From NCBI GenBank assembly GCA_963772815.1, contig CAVYYV010000006.1:310001-374000 (forward strand): a DNA stretch of 64,000 nucleotides, in the 5' to 3' direction. The notes below the pieces were generated by a model that was given only the letters and a program-made list of their open reading frames with translations, searched no databases and was not told the origin of the DNA. Position 1 is the first letter of the stretch, and each line of letters opens with the position of its first letter. This DNA is from DATFFO01 sp963772815 (GTDB lineage Bacteria; Actinomycetota; Acidimicrobiia; Spongiisociales; ZC4RG35). Of the stretch, positions 1-8,986 are shown piece by piece. The translations under genes were made by a program, and so were the position numbers.

Positions 1-711
1 ATATGACACCCGTGACACGACCCTCATGGCAGGGCGGAGCTCCACCACCTGCCGGGTCTCGGGGCAGGGATGAAGTCCATAGGTGCCCAGGCCCACCCTT
101 ACCAGGTCGGCCCGGGCCCGGGGGAACAGGACTGCCCCGGCGGTGTTGGCGAGATGGAACGGAACGTTCAGCCCGGCCACGGCCCGGCGAAAGTGCTCGA
201 TCTGGAGGCCGGTGAAGTCCGGATCCTCGTCGGCCACGGCGAAATGGGTCCAAATCGCACCCAGACGGAGGGGAGGGAGGATCGCCCCGACCAGGTCGGC
301 CAGGGCCTCGGCGGGGGCGCCAACCCGGTGCATTCCCGTGTCGAGCTTGACATGGACGTCCAGCGGACCCTCGGCTTCTCTGGCAAGGGCGGAGATGAAC
401 TCGGAGCGGTAGGCAGTCGGGGTCAGGCGCCAGTGCACCACCTCGGGAGCATCGCCCACCCGCGGCTCCGAGAGGAGCAGGATAGGTGATTCCACACCGG
501 CCTCTCTCAACCTGACACCCTCCTCGACCAGTGCTACAGCCAACCACGAGGCCCCCGCCTCCAGCGCGGCCTCGGCGACGGGAACGTCCCCGTGGCCGTA
601 GGCATCGGCTTTGACGACGGTGCACATGGCGGCGGGGGCAACCAGATCCGCCAGGACCGACACGTTGTGACGAATTGCATCGAGGTCGATCTCGGCTCGG
701 GTGGGTCTCAC
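1..711 (-). CDS. alr: Alanine racemase, 5' part (gene runs off left edge)
   Basis: This is the N-terminal 237 codons of the PLP enzyme that interconverts L- and D-alanine for peptidoglycan. From a GTG at 711 the protein begins VRPTRAEIDLDAIRHNV. It carries the PLP-lysine motif VVKADAYGHG, with the Schiff-base lysine at about residue 34. The remainder, including the catalytic tyrosine, lies outside the window. The start is chosen at the conserved R-P-T-R-A-E-I-D beginning of the family; no ATG fits. In many actinobacteria alr directly follows acpS and nnr. Here those two genes also lie on the minus strand, but the whole cox block on the opposite strand separates them from alr. Confidence 0.93.
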   Translation of the reverse strand, partial: MRPTRAEIDLDAIRHNVSVLADLVAPAAMCTVVKADAYGHGDVPVAEAALEAGASWLAVALVEEGVRLREAGVESPILLLSEPRVGDAPEVVHWRLTPTAYRSEFISALAREAEGPLDVHVKLDTGMHRVGAPAEALADLVGAILPPLRLGAIWTHFAVADEDPDFTGLQIEHFRRAVAGLNVPFHLANTAGAVLFPRARADLVRVGLGTYGLHPCPETRQVVELRPAMRVVSRVSY

Positions 712-810
712 GGCCCCAATCTTCGCATCACTGGATTGCGATGGGGAGGGGCGCGGAGAAACAGCCTGTCCCCGGCCCTCACGGGCCGCCGGGTCAGTAG
801 CCTCCAACTC

Positions 811-2094
811 ATGGTGGCGTCGATCCACGATCACGACGGTGACAGCCTTCACCAGCTGGAGGCCCTCTATCACCTGGCGGTGGAGCTGTCCCGGCTGCGA
901 GATGTCGACTCCGTGCTCGATGTCGCCCTCACCCACTGCCTCGACCTGACCGATTCCCAGTTCGGCTTCATCGGCCTGGGTGGGGATCACGAGTCCGCCA
1001 TGGAGATTGCCGCAATCCAAGGGTTCCACCCGTCGGCAGACTTCTTCCACAGCCACCGCCTCATCCCGCTGCGGCCCAACTTGTTCGCCAACGCCGTGCT
1101 GGAGAACCGGCCCGTCCGCTCGGTCGACGCCCGGCTCGATCCGGTGCGGGTCGGACAGCCCCGCGGCCACCCGGAGGTTCGCACTTTCCTCGGAGTCCCC
1201 CTGCGGATCAATGACGAGCCAATCGGGATGATCGGGGTTGCGAATCGTCCCGACCCCTACGAGGACGGGCACGAGCGGCTTCTTCTCACCTATGCGGCGC
1301 AAGTGGCGATCGTGATCGCCAACGCCCAGCTGTATGAACGCTTGGAGCTGGCCAACGACGTCCTCGAAGGAACCGTGGAAGAGCGTACCGCCCAACTGAA
1401 GGCGACCAGTGAGGAGTTGGCCGAGAAGGCCGGTGAGCTCCAGCGAGTCTTGACCGAGACCGTCGATGCCCAGGAACAAGAGCGCCAGCGCATTGCCCGC
1501 GACATACACGACGGAATCAACCAGCTCTTGATCGCGGCCATGCTCGAGCTCACCTCCGGTCAAAGACGACTGGAGATTGGAGCCGAGGCGGAAGCCGGCG
1601 AGGCGCTCAACGCTGCGCACGACATCCTGCGTCAGGTCGAGGCGGAGATCCGCCGGGTGGTCCACGACCTCCACCCCCCGGTTCTCGAAGGGCTGGGGCT
1701 GGCCGCGGCGATCCGCCGCCTGGTCGACGAGTTCTCCCAGCAGTCCGGGCTCGCGTGCAGCGCCTCCGTCGACGGAGAGGACATGCGCCTCTCACCCAGC
1801 CTGGAAGTTGGGGCCTACCGCATCCTCCAGGAGTCGATCCACAACGTGGCCTCCCACGCCGAAGCCACCAAGCTGATGGTCACGCTGAGATTCAGCGAGG
1901 AACACCTGGAACTGGAAGTGGCAGACAACGGAGTGGGCTTCGATCCCGAAACCATCCTGGCCCTGCCCGACGGCCACCTGGGGATGCGCAGCATGCATCA
2001 ACGCGCCGAGAGCCTGGACGGAAGCCTGAAGGTCGAGTCTCTCCCCGGCAGCGGGACGACCATCCGCGCCACGCTCCCCCTGGACCCGGCATGA
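811..2094 (+). CDS. GAF-domain sensor histidine kinase (NarL/DesK type)
   Basis: Cytoplasmic two-component sensor of about 427 residues with no membrane segment. An N-terminal GAF domain (about residues 15-175) is followed by a coiled-coil linker with ERTAQLKATSEELAEK. A HisKA_3 dimerisation helix follows with the phospho-acceptor in RDIHDGINQ (His233 from this start). The C-terminal HATPase domain shows VADNGVGFDP and GSGTTIRATLPL. It overlaps the next gene, a LuxR-type response regulator, by ATGA, so the two are translationally coupled. Its ligand is unknown. The position directly before coxMSL suggests a role in regulating CO oxidation, which is an inference. The frame is open much further upstream; ATG 811 is chosen because homology begins there and the upstream part overlaps alr. 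Confidence 0.9.
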   Translation: MVASIHDHDGDSLHQLEALYHLAVELSRLRDVDSVLDVALTHCLDLTDSQFGFIGLGGDHESAMEIAAIQGFHPSADFFHSHRLIPLRPNLFANAVLENRPVRSVDARLDPVRVGQPRGHPEVRTFLGVPLRINDEPIGMIGVANRPDPYEDGHERLLLTYAAQVAIVIANAQLYERLELANDVLEGTVEERTAQLKATSEELAEKAGELQRVLTETVDAQEQERQRIARDIHDGINQLLIAAMLELTSGQRRLEIGAEAEAGEALNAAHDILRQVEAEIRRVVHDLHPPVLEGLGLAAAIRRLVDEFSQQSGLACSASVDGEDMRLSPSLEVGAYRILQESIHNVASHAEATKLMVTLRFSEEHLELEVADNGVGFDPETILALPDGHLGMRSMHQRAESLDGSLKVESLPGSGTTIRATLPLDPA

Positions 2095-2726
2095 GCGACC
2101 CGGCCCGCATCCTGATCATCGACGACCATCCCGTCGTCCGGAAAGGGATCCGGAGCCTCTTGTCCAACTATCCGCAGCTGGAGGTGGTGGCGGAGGCGGG
2201 CACCCGGAAGGACGCGATCGCAGCCTTCGGCGAGCATTCCCCCGACGTCGTGCTGCTGGACATACGGCTGGGCGACGAGGCGGGCCTGGAGGTGCTGGAC
2301 CAGCTCCTGGACATGGATCCCGACGCCAGAGTCCTGATGCTCAGCTCATTCGACGACGAGGAGTACGTGACTCGCAGCCTTCGAGCCGGTGCGCTGGGAT
2401 ACATTCTCAAAGGCGACTCCGACGCGGTCCTGGCCACGGCCATCGAGACGGTGGCCGCCGGGGGACGGGCGCTGGGGCCCGAGGTCACGCATCGCCTGGT
2501 CGAGCAGCTGTTCGGGAACCACGATTCGGGTGAGGACGAGATGGACGAGCTCGACCTGGGGATCCTCGAGGCGCTGGCGGAGGGAGATTCCAATCGCGAC
2601 ATCGCCCGACGTCTGTTCATGAGCGACTCGACCGTCAAGCGGAGGATTCGCTCCATCTTCGACCATCTGGGAGTCAACCGGCGTCCCGAGGCAGTGGCCG
2701 AGGCGATCAGGCGGGGCCTCGTCTGA
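2091..2726 (+). CDS. NarL/LuxR-family response regulator
   Basis: Response regulator of 211 residues. The receiver domain has the acidic pair in ILIIDDHP, the phospho-acceptor Asp57 in VVLLDIRLG, and the switch lysine in YILKGD. A LuxR-type helix-turn-helix occupies about residues 145-211 (ILEALAEGDSNRDIARRLF, STVKRRIRSIFDHLGV). It is the cognate partner of the histidine kinase encoded immediately upstream, whose stop codon overlaps this ATG. Two copies of a GACCC-N4-GGGTC palindrome lie right at and after its stop codon, ahead of coxM, and could be its binding sites. Confidence 0.92.
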   Translation: MSDPARILIIDDHPVVRKGIRSLLSNYPQLEVVAEAGTRKDAIAAFGEHSPDVVLLDIRLGDEAGLEVLDQLLDMDPDARVLMLSSFDDEEYVTRSLRAGALGYILKGDSDAVLATAIETVAAGGRALGPEVTHRLVEQLFGNHDSGEDEMDELDLGILEALAEGDSNRDIARRLFMSDSTVKRRIRSIFDHLGVNRRPEAVAEAIRRGLV

Positions 2727-2770
2727 CCCGATAGGGTCACGGCGAGACTCAGAAACGACCCGAAAGGGTC
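2724..2770. promoter_or_regulatory. Two spaced GACCC-GAWA-GGGTC palindromes upstream of coxM
   Basis: TGACCC-GATA-GGGTCA (2724-2739) and GACCC-GAAA-GGGTC (2757-2770) are near-identical inverted repeats about 32 bp apart, that is about three helical turns, in the 123-bp gap between the response-regulator stop and coxM. They may be operator half-sites for the adjacent LuxR-type regulator. Alternatively each can form a short RNA hairpin with a GNNA tetraloop. Confidence 0.4.
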
Positions 2771-2849
2771 ACCCAATGGACCGTCGCCCTATCCTTGCAG
2801 CACCGGCACACCCGTATCTTCGTTATCAGAAGCACCAGGAGGTGATCAG

Positions 2850-3725
2850 GTGTACCCAGCACCCTTCGAGTACACGGCGCCCAGCACGCTAGAAGAGGCG
2901 ACGTCGCTATTGGCCGATCTCGGACTCGACGGGAGAGTCCTGGCCGGCGGCCAGAGCCTCCTCCCGATGATGAAGCTGAGACTGGCGTCCCCGACCCATC
3001 TGGTGGACATAAACCGTCTACCAGGTCTGGACCGGATCGAGCAGGTCAACGGTCACCTCCAGATCGGGTCGTTGGTCCGCCACGCCCAGGTGGTCGGCAA
3101 CGACACCGTTGCAGCGGCCAGCCCGCTCATGGCGGCGACCGCTCCGTGGATAGCCGATCCTCTGGTCCGTAACCGGGGCACCGTGTGCGGGTCGATCTCC
3201 CATTGCGACCCCGAAGGGGATTGGAACTCCGTCATGCTGGCCCTGGGGGCCGAGGTAGTGGCCAGTAATGGCAAAGGCGAGCGGACCATACCCATCTCGG
3301 ATTTCATCGTGGACTTCTTCACCAACTCTCTCGAGCCCGGTGAGGTAGTGACGGCGGTGCGGATTCCCCGAGCCGGCTCCCGCACCGGAGGTGCCTACCT
3401 CAAGCTGGAACGCAAGATCGGCGATTACGCAACCGTGGGCGTCGCGACCCACCTGCATCTGAACGACTCGGGATCGATAGACCAAGCCGGAATCGGGTTG
3501 ACGAGCGTGGGGCCGCACAACATCAAGGCAACCGAAGCCGAACAGATGTTGACCGGACAGGCGCCCAGCGACGACCTGTTTGCCCAGGCTGCACATGCCG
3601 CCGCCCAGGCCGCCGATCCCGCATCCGATGTGCGCGGGCCCGCCGAGTACAAGCGGGCCGTCGTCGAAACCTATGTCAAGCGCGGGCTGCAGAAGTCTTT
3701 GGCCCAGATCCGAGAGGAGCAGTGA
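2850..3725 (+). CDS. coxM: Aerobic CO dehydrogenase medium (FAD) subunit
   Basis: FAD-binding subunit of the molybdenum CO dehydrogenase, about 291 residues. It passes electrons from the 2Fe-2S subunit to the quinone pool or another acceptor. The two FAD-pyrophosphate loops are visible: AGGQSLLPMMKLR near residue 32, and RNRGTVCGSISHCDPEGD near residue 107. A CO_deh_flav_C-type C-terminal domain follows. The GTG start at 2850 is preceded by AGGAGGTGATC. The stop codon overlaps the coxS ATG, so the order M-S-L is a tight operon. Membership of the Cox family rather than another xanthine-oxidase family is set by the form I large subunit downstream. Confidence 0.93.
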   Translation: MYPAPFEYTAPSTLEEATSLLADLGLDGRVLAGGQSLLPMMKLRLASPTHLVDINRLPGLDRIEQVNGHLQIGSLVRHAQVVGNDTVAAASPLMAATAPWIADPLVRNRGTVCGSISHCDPEGDWNSVMLALGAEVVASNGKGERTIPISDFIVDFFTNSLEPGEVVTAVRIPRAGSRTGGAYLKLERKIGDYATVGVATHLHLNDSGSIDQAGIGLTSVGPHNIKATEAEQMLTGQAPSDDLFAQAAHAAAQAADPASDVRGPAEYKRAVVETYVKRGLQKSLAQIREEQ

Positions 3726-4204
3726 TGAACGTCACCGTCACCATCAACGGAGCCACACGAAGCGCCGAGGCAGAACCCCGAACGCTGCTCGTGGACTTCA
3801 TCCGGACCAACCTCGGGCTGACCGGCACCCATATCGGCTGCGACACGACATCGTGCGGGGCCTGCACCGTGATCATGGATGGGAAGCCGGTCAAGTCCTG
3901 CACAGTCCTGGCGGTACAGGCGGACGGGTCCGAGCTCACCACCGTCGAGGGACTGCGCCAGAACGGCAACTTAAGTGCGGTGCAGGCTGCCTTCAAGGAG
4001 CACCACGGGCTCCAGTGCGGCTTCTGCACACCGGGGATGATGCTGGTCGGCACCTCCCTCCTGCAGCGCAATCCCAATCCCACCGAGGAGGAGGTGCGCT
4101 GGGAGATCAGCGGCAACATCTGTCGCTGCACCGGGTACCAGAACATCGTCGCCGCCATCCAGGCCGCCGGCCAGGACATGACCACACAGGAGGTATCAGC
4201 GTGA
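3725..4204 (+). CDS. coxS: Aerobic CO dehydrogenase small (2x[2Fe-2S]) subunit
   Basis: Iron-sulphur subunit of about 159 residues carrying two [2Fe-2S] clusters between the Mo site and FAD. The plant-type ferredoxin domain shows HIGCDTTSCGACTV with a later KSC. The all-helical domain shows LQCGFCTPGMM and NICRCTGYQNI. It starts at the ATG that overlaps the coxM stop and ends by overlapping the GTG of coxL. Length and cysteine spacing are standard for CoxS. Confidence 0.95.
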   Translation: MNVTVTINGATRSAEAEPRTLLVDFIRTNLGLTGTHIGCDTTSCGACTVIMDGKPVKSCTVLAVQADGSELTTVEGLRQNGNLSAVQAAFKEHHGLQCGFCTPGMMLVGTSLLQRNPNPTEEEVRWEISGNICRCTGYQNIVAAIQAAGQDMTTQEVSA

Positions 4205-6582
4205 CTACCACCGCCCATCCACCATTGACAACACCAGAAGTGGGCGGCCTCGGCCACTCGGTCAAACGCAAGGAGGACAACCGGCTCATACAGGGAGCGG
4301 GGCGCTACCTGGACGACATCGTCCTCCCGGGCATGCTCCACATGGCCATCCATCGCTCCCCGATCGCTCATGGGCGCATCGTCTCGATAGACACCTCGGC
4401 GGCCGAAGCGGTGGAGGGTGTGGTCGCCGTGGTCACCGGAGAGGCCCTGGCGGCGCACAACCTGGCCTGGATGCCGACGCTCTCCGGCGACACCCAGGCA
4501 GTTCTCGCCACCGACAAGGTCCGCTACCAGGGCCAGGAGGTGGCCGCCGTCATAGCCACCGACCCCTATGTCGCTCGCGACGCGGCGACCCTGATCGACG
4601 TCGAATACGACGAGCTCCCGGCCATAACCAACCCCCAACAGTCGCTGGCCGAAGGGGCAGTGCTGATCCGCGACGAGAAAGAGGGCCAGACCGACAACGT
4701 GGCCTACGAATGGGAGACCGGCGACGGCAGCGGCACCGACGCCGCCTTCGCCAAGGCCGACCTGGTCGTCAGCCTGGAGACGCACTACCCGCGCTCGCAT
4801 CCCTCTCCCCTCGAGACTTGTGGCGCCCTGGCCGACGTCAACCCGGCCACCGGTGAGGCGACCATCTACATGACGTCGCAGGCCCCACATGCCCATCGCA
4901 CCCTGTTCGCACTGGTGGCCGGCCTACCCGAGGAGAACATCCGCATCATCTCACCTGCGGACCTGGGCGGAGGTTTCGGCAACAAGGTCCCCATCTACCC
5001 CGGGTATGTGGTGGCGACGGCCGCCTCACTGCTGATCGGCAAGCCCGTGAAGTGGATCGAGACTCGCACGGAGAACCTGATCTCGACCGGGTTCGCCCGC
5101 GACTACTACATGAAGGGTGAGATGGCGCTGACCAGTGACGGGAAGATCCTCGGCATGCGCGCCTCGATTCTGTCGGATCAGGGCGCCTTCTATGCCGACG
5201 CCCAGCCGACCAAGTTCAGGGCCGGCCTCTTCCACATCTGCACCGGCTCCTACGACGTTCCGGTTGCTCACGTCTCCGCCAAGGGCGCCTTCACCAACAA
5301 GGCGCCTGGCGGCGTCGCCTACCGATGCTCGTTCCGGGTCACCGAGGCCAGCTACCTGGTGGAGCGGCTGGCCACAGACGCGGCCTGGAAGATGGGGATG
5401 GACCCGGCGGAGTTCAAGCGCAAGAACTTCATCCGCCCAGAGCAGTTCCCGTATCACTCCCCCACCGGCTTCGTCTACGACTCGGGCGACTACCACACCG
5501 CCCTGGCCAAGGCGCTGGAGATGGCGTCTTACGACGAGTGGAGGAGCAAGCAGGCGGCCGGGCCCACGGCCGACGGCAAGTTGATCGGGATCGGGCTGGC
5601 CTCGTTCACGGAGGTGGTGGGAGCCGGCAACTCCAAGGAGTACGACATCGTCGGCATCAAGATGTTCGACTCGGCTGAGTTGCGGGTCCATCCCACCGGC
5701 AAGGCGATCCTCAAGCTGGGGGTCAAGAGCCAGGGCCAGGGCCACGAGACCACGTTCGCCCAGATCGTGGCCGAGGAGCTGGGTATCCCCTTCTCCGACA
5801 TCAAAGTGGTCGAGGGGGACACCGACAACACGCCCTACGGGCTCGGCACCTACGCTTCACGATCGACGCCGGTGGGCGGGGCGGCCACGGCCGTGGTGTC
5901 ACGCCATGTGCGCGACAAGGCGCGCAAGATCGCCGCTCACCTGCTCGAGGCTGCCGAAGAGGACCTGGAGTGGGTACCGGGCAAGTTCACCGTCCGGGGC
6001 ACCGACAAGGGTGTCACCATCCAGGACGTCGCCTTCGCCGCCTACACCAACCTACCCGAGGGCATGGAAGCCGGCCTGGAGGGAGTCCACTACTACGACC
6101 CGCCCAACATGACGTTCCCCTTCGGAAGCTATGTTGTCGTGGTCGAAGTGGATCCCGGTGACGGCACCTGGAAGGTGCAGGAGATGGTGGCCGTCGACGA
6201 CTGCGGGGTTCGAATCAACCCGATGATCGTCAACGGTCAGATCATGGGTGGCCTCACTGAAGGATTCGCCAAGGCGAACATGCAGTGGATCACCTTCGAC
6301 GAGATGGGCAACTGCATCGGCTCCAACTTCTTGGACTATCTGATACCCACCGCCTGGGAGACACCCCACTTCGACCTGGGTGACACCGTGACTCCATCGC
6401 CCCATCATCCGCTGGGCGCCAAGGGAGTCGGGGAATCGGCCACGGTGGGATCGCCCGCCGCCTACGTCAACGCCGTGCTCGATGCGCTCCGCCACGGTGG
6501 ACACGACGTGGTCAACCTGGACATGCCGGTCCTGCCCCACCGGGTATGGGGAGCCATCAACGGCGTCGACGTGAAGCCATGA
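4201..6582 (+). CDS. coxL: Aerobic CO dehydrogenase large (Mo/Cu) subunit, form I
   Basis: Catalytic subunit of about 793 residues that oxidises CO to CO2 at a Mo-Cu centre. The active-site loop reads VAYRCSFR (Cys376 from GTG 4201). AYxCSFR is the signature of true form I CoxL; form II proteins have AYRGAGR. Molybdopterin-binding segments such as ADLGGGFGNK and the C-terminal GAKGVGESATVGSPAAYVNAV are present. The GTG start overlaps the coxS stop and is in phase with the family N terminus (GLGHSVKRKEDNRLIQG). The gene is intact and the operon complete, so CO oxidation is well supported. Confidence 0.95.
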   Translation: MTTTAHPPLTTPEVGGLGHSVKRKEDNRLIQGAGRYLDDIVLPGMLHMAIHRSPIAHGRIVSIDTSAAEAVEGVVAVVTGEALAAHNLAWMPTLSGDTQAVLATDKVRYQGQEVAAVIATDPYVARDAATLIDVEYDELPAITNPQQSLAEGAVLIRDEKEGQTDNVAYEWETGDGSGTDAAFAKADLVVSLETHYPRSHPSPLETCGALADVNPATGEATIYMTSQAPHAHRTLFALVAGLPEENIRIISPADLGGGFGNKVPIYPGYVVATAASLLIGKPVKWIETRTENLISTGFARDYYMKGEMALTSDGKILGMRASILSDQGAFYADAQPTKFRAGLFHICTGSYDVPVAHVSAKGAFTNKAPGGVAYRCSFRVTEASYLVERLATDAAWKMGMDPAEFKRKNFIRPEQFPYHSPTGFVYDSGDYHTALAKALEMASYDEWRSKQAAGPTADGKLIGIGLASFTEVVGAGNSKEYDIVGIKMFDSAELRVHPTGKAILKLGVKSQGQGHETTFAQIVAEELGIPFSDIKVVEGDTDNTPYGLGTYASRSTPVGGAATAVVSRHVRDKARKIAAHLLEAAEEDLEWVPGKFTVRGTDKGVTIQDVAFAAYTNLPEGMEAGLEGVHYYDPPNMTFPFGSYVVVVEVDPGDGTWKVQEMVAVDDCGVRINPMIVNGQIMGGLTEGFAKANMQWITFDEMGNCIGSNFLDYLIPTAWETPHFDLGDTVTPSPHHPLGAKGVGESATVGSPAAYVNAVLDALRHGGHDVVNLDMPVLPHRVWGAINGVDVKP

Positions 6583-6586
6583 CCCT

Positions 6587-6648
6587 TCCCTTCGTCCCCC
6601 TGGCCGATGGACAGGGGGAAGGGGCCCCCACGACCGGCGGTCGTGGGG
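6587..6648. terminator. Tandem hairpins after coxL
   Basis: Two strong stems fill the gap after coxL. One is a CCTT(CG)TCCCCCTG / CAGGGGGAAGG stem around 6588-6624. The other is a perfect 10-bp stem, CCCCACGACC-ggc-GGTCGTGGGG, at 6626-6648. There is no T tract, so this is either a GC-rich terminator or an attenuating or RNA-stabilising structure before the coxF-like gene. Confidence 0.5.
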
Positions 6649-6700
6649 TAGAGGGGTGGGTCGAAGGCCCGGGCGAGCCCAAGGCCCAGGGGCCTCACGG

Positions 6701-7585
6701 ATGATCAACCCCTTGACCCGGGCCGAGGAGCTGCGTAAGGCAGGAAGGCCGTTCGTACTGGCCACTGTGACCTGGCGACGCGGCCCCAGTTCGGGCAAAG
6801 GAGGAGCGAAGGCGCTGATCCACCCCGACGGTTCCCTCGAAGGCTGGATCGGAGGGGCTTGCGCCCGGCCCACAGTGGTGCGAGAGGCCCAAACCTGTCT
6901 GGCAGATGGCCGGTCCCGCCTGCTCGTCCTGGGCGAGGAGGACCATCGCCCGGAAGTGGTCACCGTGCCAATGGCCTGCGCCAGCGAAGGAGCAATGGAG
7001 GTGTTTTTGGAACCCATGCTGCCTGCCCCGGATTTGCGTGTGATCGGATCGTCACCCATGACGACCACCCTGGTCGAACTGGCACGCACCCTCGGCTGGA
7101 GCGTCGAGTCGATCGACGAGCCCCGCCTGGAAGGTGCCACCGAGGCGACGATGGTGGTCGTGGCCACCCAGGGGAGTTATGACGAGCTGGCGGTCGAGGC
7201 CGCCCTCGCCACACCCGCCCGCTACGTGGGACTGGTGGCGTCACAGAAACGTGCCGCCTCGGTCCTGGCCTGGCTGCAAGAAACCGGCGTCACCCCCGAG
7301 GCTCTGACTCGGATGAGAGCTCCAGCGGGCCTAGACCTGGGACCCGTCGACCATGCGGAGATCGCGGTGGCGGTCCTCGCCGAGCTGGTTGCGCTGAGGG
7401 CCACAGGCGGCTTCACTGAGACCGTGACGATGAGCAAGCCCGAGACGGCCATCGACCCCGTGTGTCAGATGACGGTGGACGTGGCCACGGCACGTTTCGT
7501 GTCCGAACACGAGGGGACCACCTACTACTTCTGTGCGGCCGGCTGTCAGCGGGCCTTCGAGGCCGATCCCGCCAGCTTCATCTAG
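6701..7585 (+). CDS. XdhC/CoxF-family cofactor maturation protein with C-terminal YHS domain
   Basis: About 294 residues. An XdhC/CoxI-type N-terminal domain (FVLATVTWRRGPSSGKGGAKALI, then WIGGACARPTVV) is followed by a Rossmann-type C domain (LRVIGSSPMTTTLVELA; YVGLVASQKRAASVL). XdhC/CoxF proteins bind and sulphurate the molybdenum cofactor of xanthine-oxidase-family enzymes, so this gene most likely matures CoxL. Residues about 250-294 add a YHS domain (DPVCQMTVDVATARF, YYFCAAGCQRAFEADP), a small cysteine-rich metal-binding fold. The ATG at 6701 is the first start with homology. It is the last gene of the cox block. Confidence 0.85.
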   Translation: MINPLTRAEELRKAGRPFVLATVTWRRGPSSGKGGAKALIHPDGSLEGWIGGACARPTVVREAQTCLADGRSRLLVLGEEDHRPEVVTVPMACASEGAMEVFLEPMLPAPDLRVIGSSPMTTTLVELARTLGWSVESIDEPRLEGATEATMVVVATQGSYDELAVEAALATPARYVGLVASQKRAASVLAWLQETGVTPEALTRMRAPAGLDLGPVDHAEIAVAVLAELVALRATGGFTETVTMSKPETAIDPVCQMTVDVATARFVSEHEGTTYYFCAAGCQRAFEADPASFI

Positions 7586-7608
7586 CTGAGGCCTGCTCCC
7601 GGCAGGCC

Positions 7609-8973
7609 TCACACCGCCGCGAAGTAGCCCACGTGGCGGGAGAGGCGCTCGGCGGTGACGGTGGTTTGGCGGGCGAGATCGGCTCCGGCCAGTCCATGCC
7701 AATGGGCTGCGGAGCGAGCGGCCTCTACCGGTTCCAGGCCGCGGGCCCACAGCGCCGCCACCATTCCGGACAGGACGTCCCCTGTGCCGATGGTGGCCAG
7801 CTCGGGACCGCCCGAAATGACCGCCCATGGAGTCGCCCCATCCGTCACGTAGGTGGGCCAACCCTTGAGCACCACCACACCCCCGATCTGCTCGGCCAAC
7901 CTCCTTGCGGATTCGGGCCCGGCCCGAGCGTCGCTCAGGCGAGCGAACTCCCCGGCGTGGGGGGTGATGATCAACTCCCCCTTCGCGCCAGTCAGCACAT
8001 CCTTCGACACCAATGCGTCGGCGTCCGCCACCACCCGGTCGGCCCCATCCAGCACTTGTTCGAGCAGTTGGCGCTGGTCCCCAAGCCCAGGGCCGACAAC
8101 GGCCACGTCGAATCTCGCCAGCATCTCCTCCAGGCGATCGGGCGGATAGGAAAGCAATTCGGGCGCCTGCACGGCGATGGTGTGCTGTTCCGACGAGAGA
8201 ACTCCCACCGATCCGGCGCCGAAGTGGAGCGCCGACCTTCCCGCCATGACGGCAGCACCGACCATCCCCATCGATCCCCCCACGATCAGGACCGATCCCG
8301 CCGACCACTTGTGGGCATGAAGCCGACGCCGAGGTCGGGGAGCGTCCTCGTCCTCCACTAGCCGCAGCCCAGGCTCGGTTGCCGGACCGAGGCCGATGTC
8401 GGTCACCGACACGTCCCCGCAACGCTCAGGGCCTTCCCCGAGCAGGTGGCCCAGCTTGAGGGCGCCGAAGGTGACGGTGCGCTCCGCCCTGAATGAGCCG
8501 TCGGGCGCCTCGCCGGTGTCGGGGTCCAGTCCGGAGGGAACGTCCACGGATACAACGGGAGCATCCGCGGCGAACCAGGGAACGATGGCATCGGGAAGAC
8601 CGTGACGGAATCCTCCCCCGAACAAGGCATCGATGATCATGCCCTCTCTCCCGGGCTTGCCGAGGCCGGTGATGCTCACCCCCGCCCGACGAGCTGCTTG
8701 GGCAGCCCGTTGAGCCACCTCGTTCCTGGGCTCGGTCAGAGCCCGGACCTGCACTGCCGCACCCCGCTCGTGGAGGTAGCGGGCGGCGACGTATCCATCG
8801 CCTCCGTTGTTGCCCGGACCACACAAGACGGCCACCCGTGTTCCGTAACCCGCCCCGCAATCTGCCGTCTCCAGTGCCACGGCCAGGCCGGCCCGGTCCA
8901 TCAAGACGTCCACGGACGTGTTGGCCCTCCGGTCCATCCGGCCTGCTTCGGCGGCGCTGACCACCGGAATCAT
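7609..8973 (-). CDS. nnr: Bifunctional NAD(P)H-hydrate epimerase / ADP-dependent dehydratase
   Basis: Metabolite-repair enzyme of 454 residues. The N-terminal YjeF epimerase domain shows GPGNNGGDGYVAARYL near residue 52 and DVPSGLDPDTGE. The C-terminal ribokinase-like dehydratase shows GSVLIVGGSMGMVGAA, ITPHAGEFARL and the GTGDVLSGMVAAL motif. Together they repair hydrated NADH and NADPH. It lies 13 bp downstream of acpS on the same strand, so it is probably co-transcribed with it. Confidence 0.95.
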   Translation of the reverse strand: MIPVVSAAEAGRMDRRANTSVDVLMDRAGLAVALETADCGAGYGTRVAVLCGPGNNGGDGYVAARYLHERGAAVQVRALTEPRNEVAQRAAQAARRAGVSITGLGKPGREGMIIDALFGGGFRHGLPDAIVPWFAADAPVVSVDVPSGLDPDTGEAPDGSFRAERTVTFGALKLGHLLGEGPERCGDVSVTDIGLGPATEPGLRLVEDEDAPRPRRRLHAHKWSAGSVLIVGGSMGMVGAAVMAGRSALHFGAGSVGVLSSEQHTIAVQAPELLSYPPDRLEEMLARFDVAVVGPGLGDQRQLLEQVLDGADRVVADADALVSKDVLTGAKGELIITPHAGEFARLSDARAGPESARRLAEQIGGVVVLKGWPTYVTDGATPWAVISGGPELATIGTGDVLSGMVAALWARGLEPVEAARSAAHWHGLAGADLARQTTVTAERLSRHVGYFAAV

Positions 8974-8986
8974 CGCGAGCCGTCTC

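Noticed and set aside
592..810. N-terminal extension of the histidine kinase
   Set aside because: It overlaps alr antisense and lacks homology; the kinase is complete from ATG 811.
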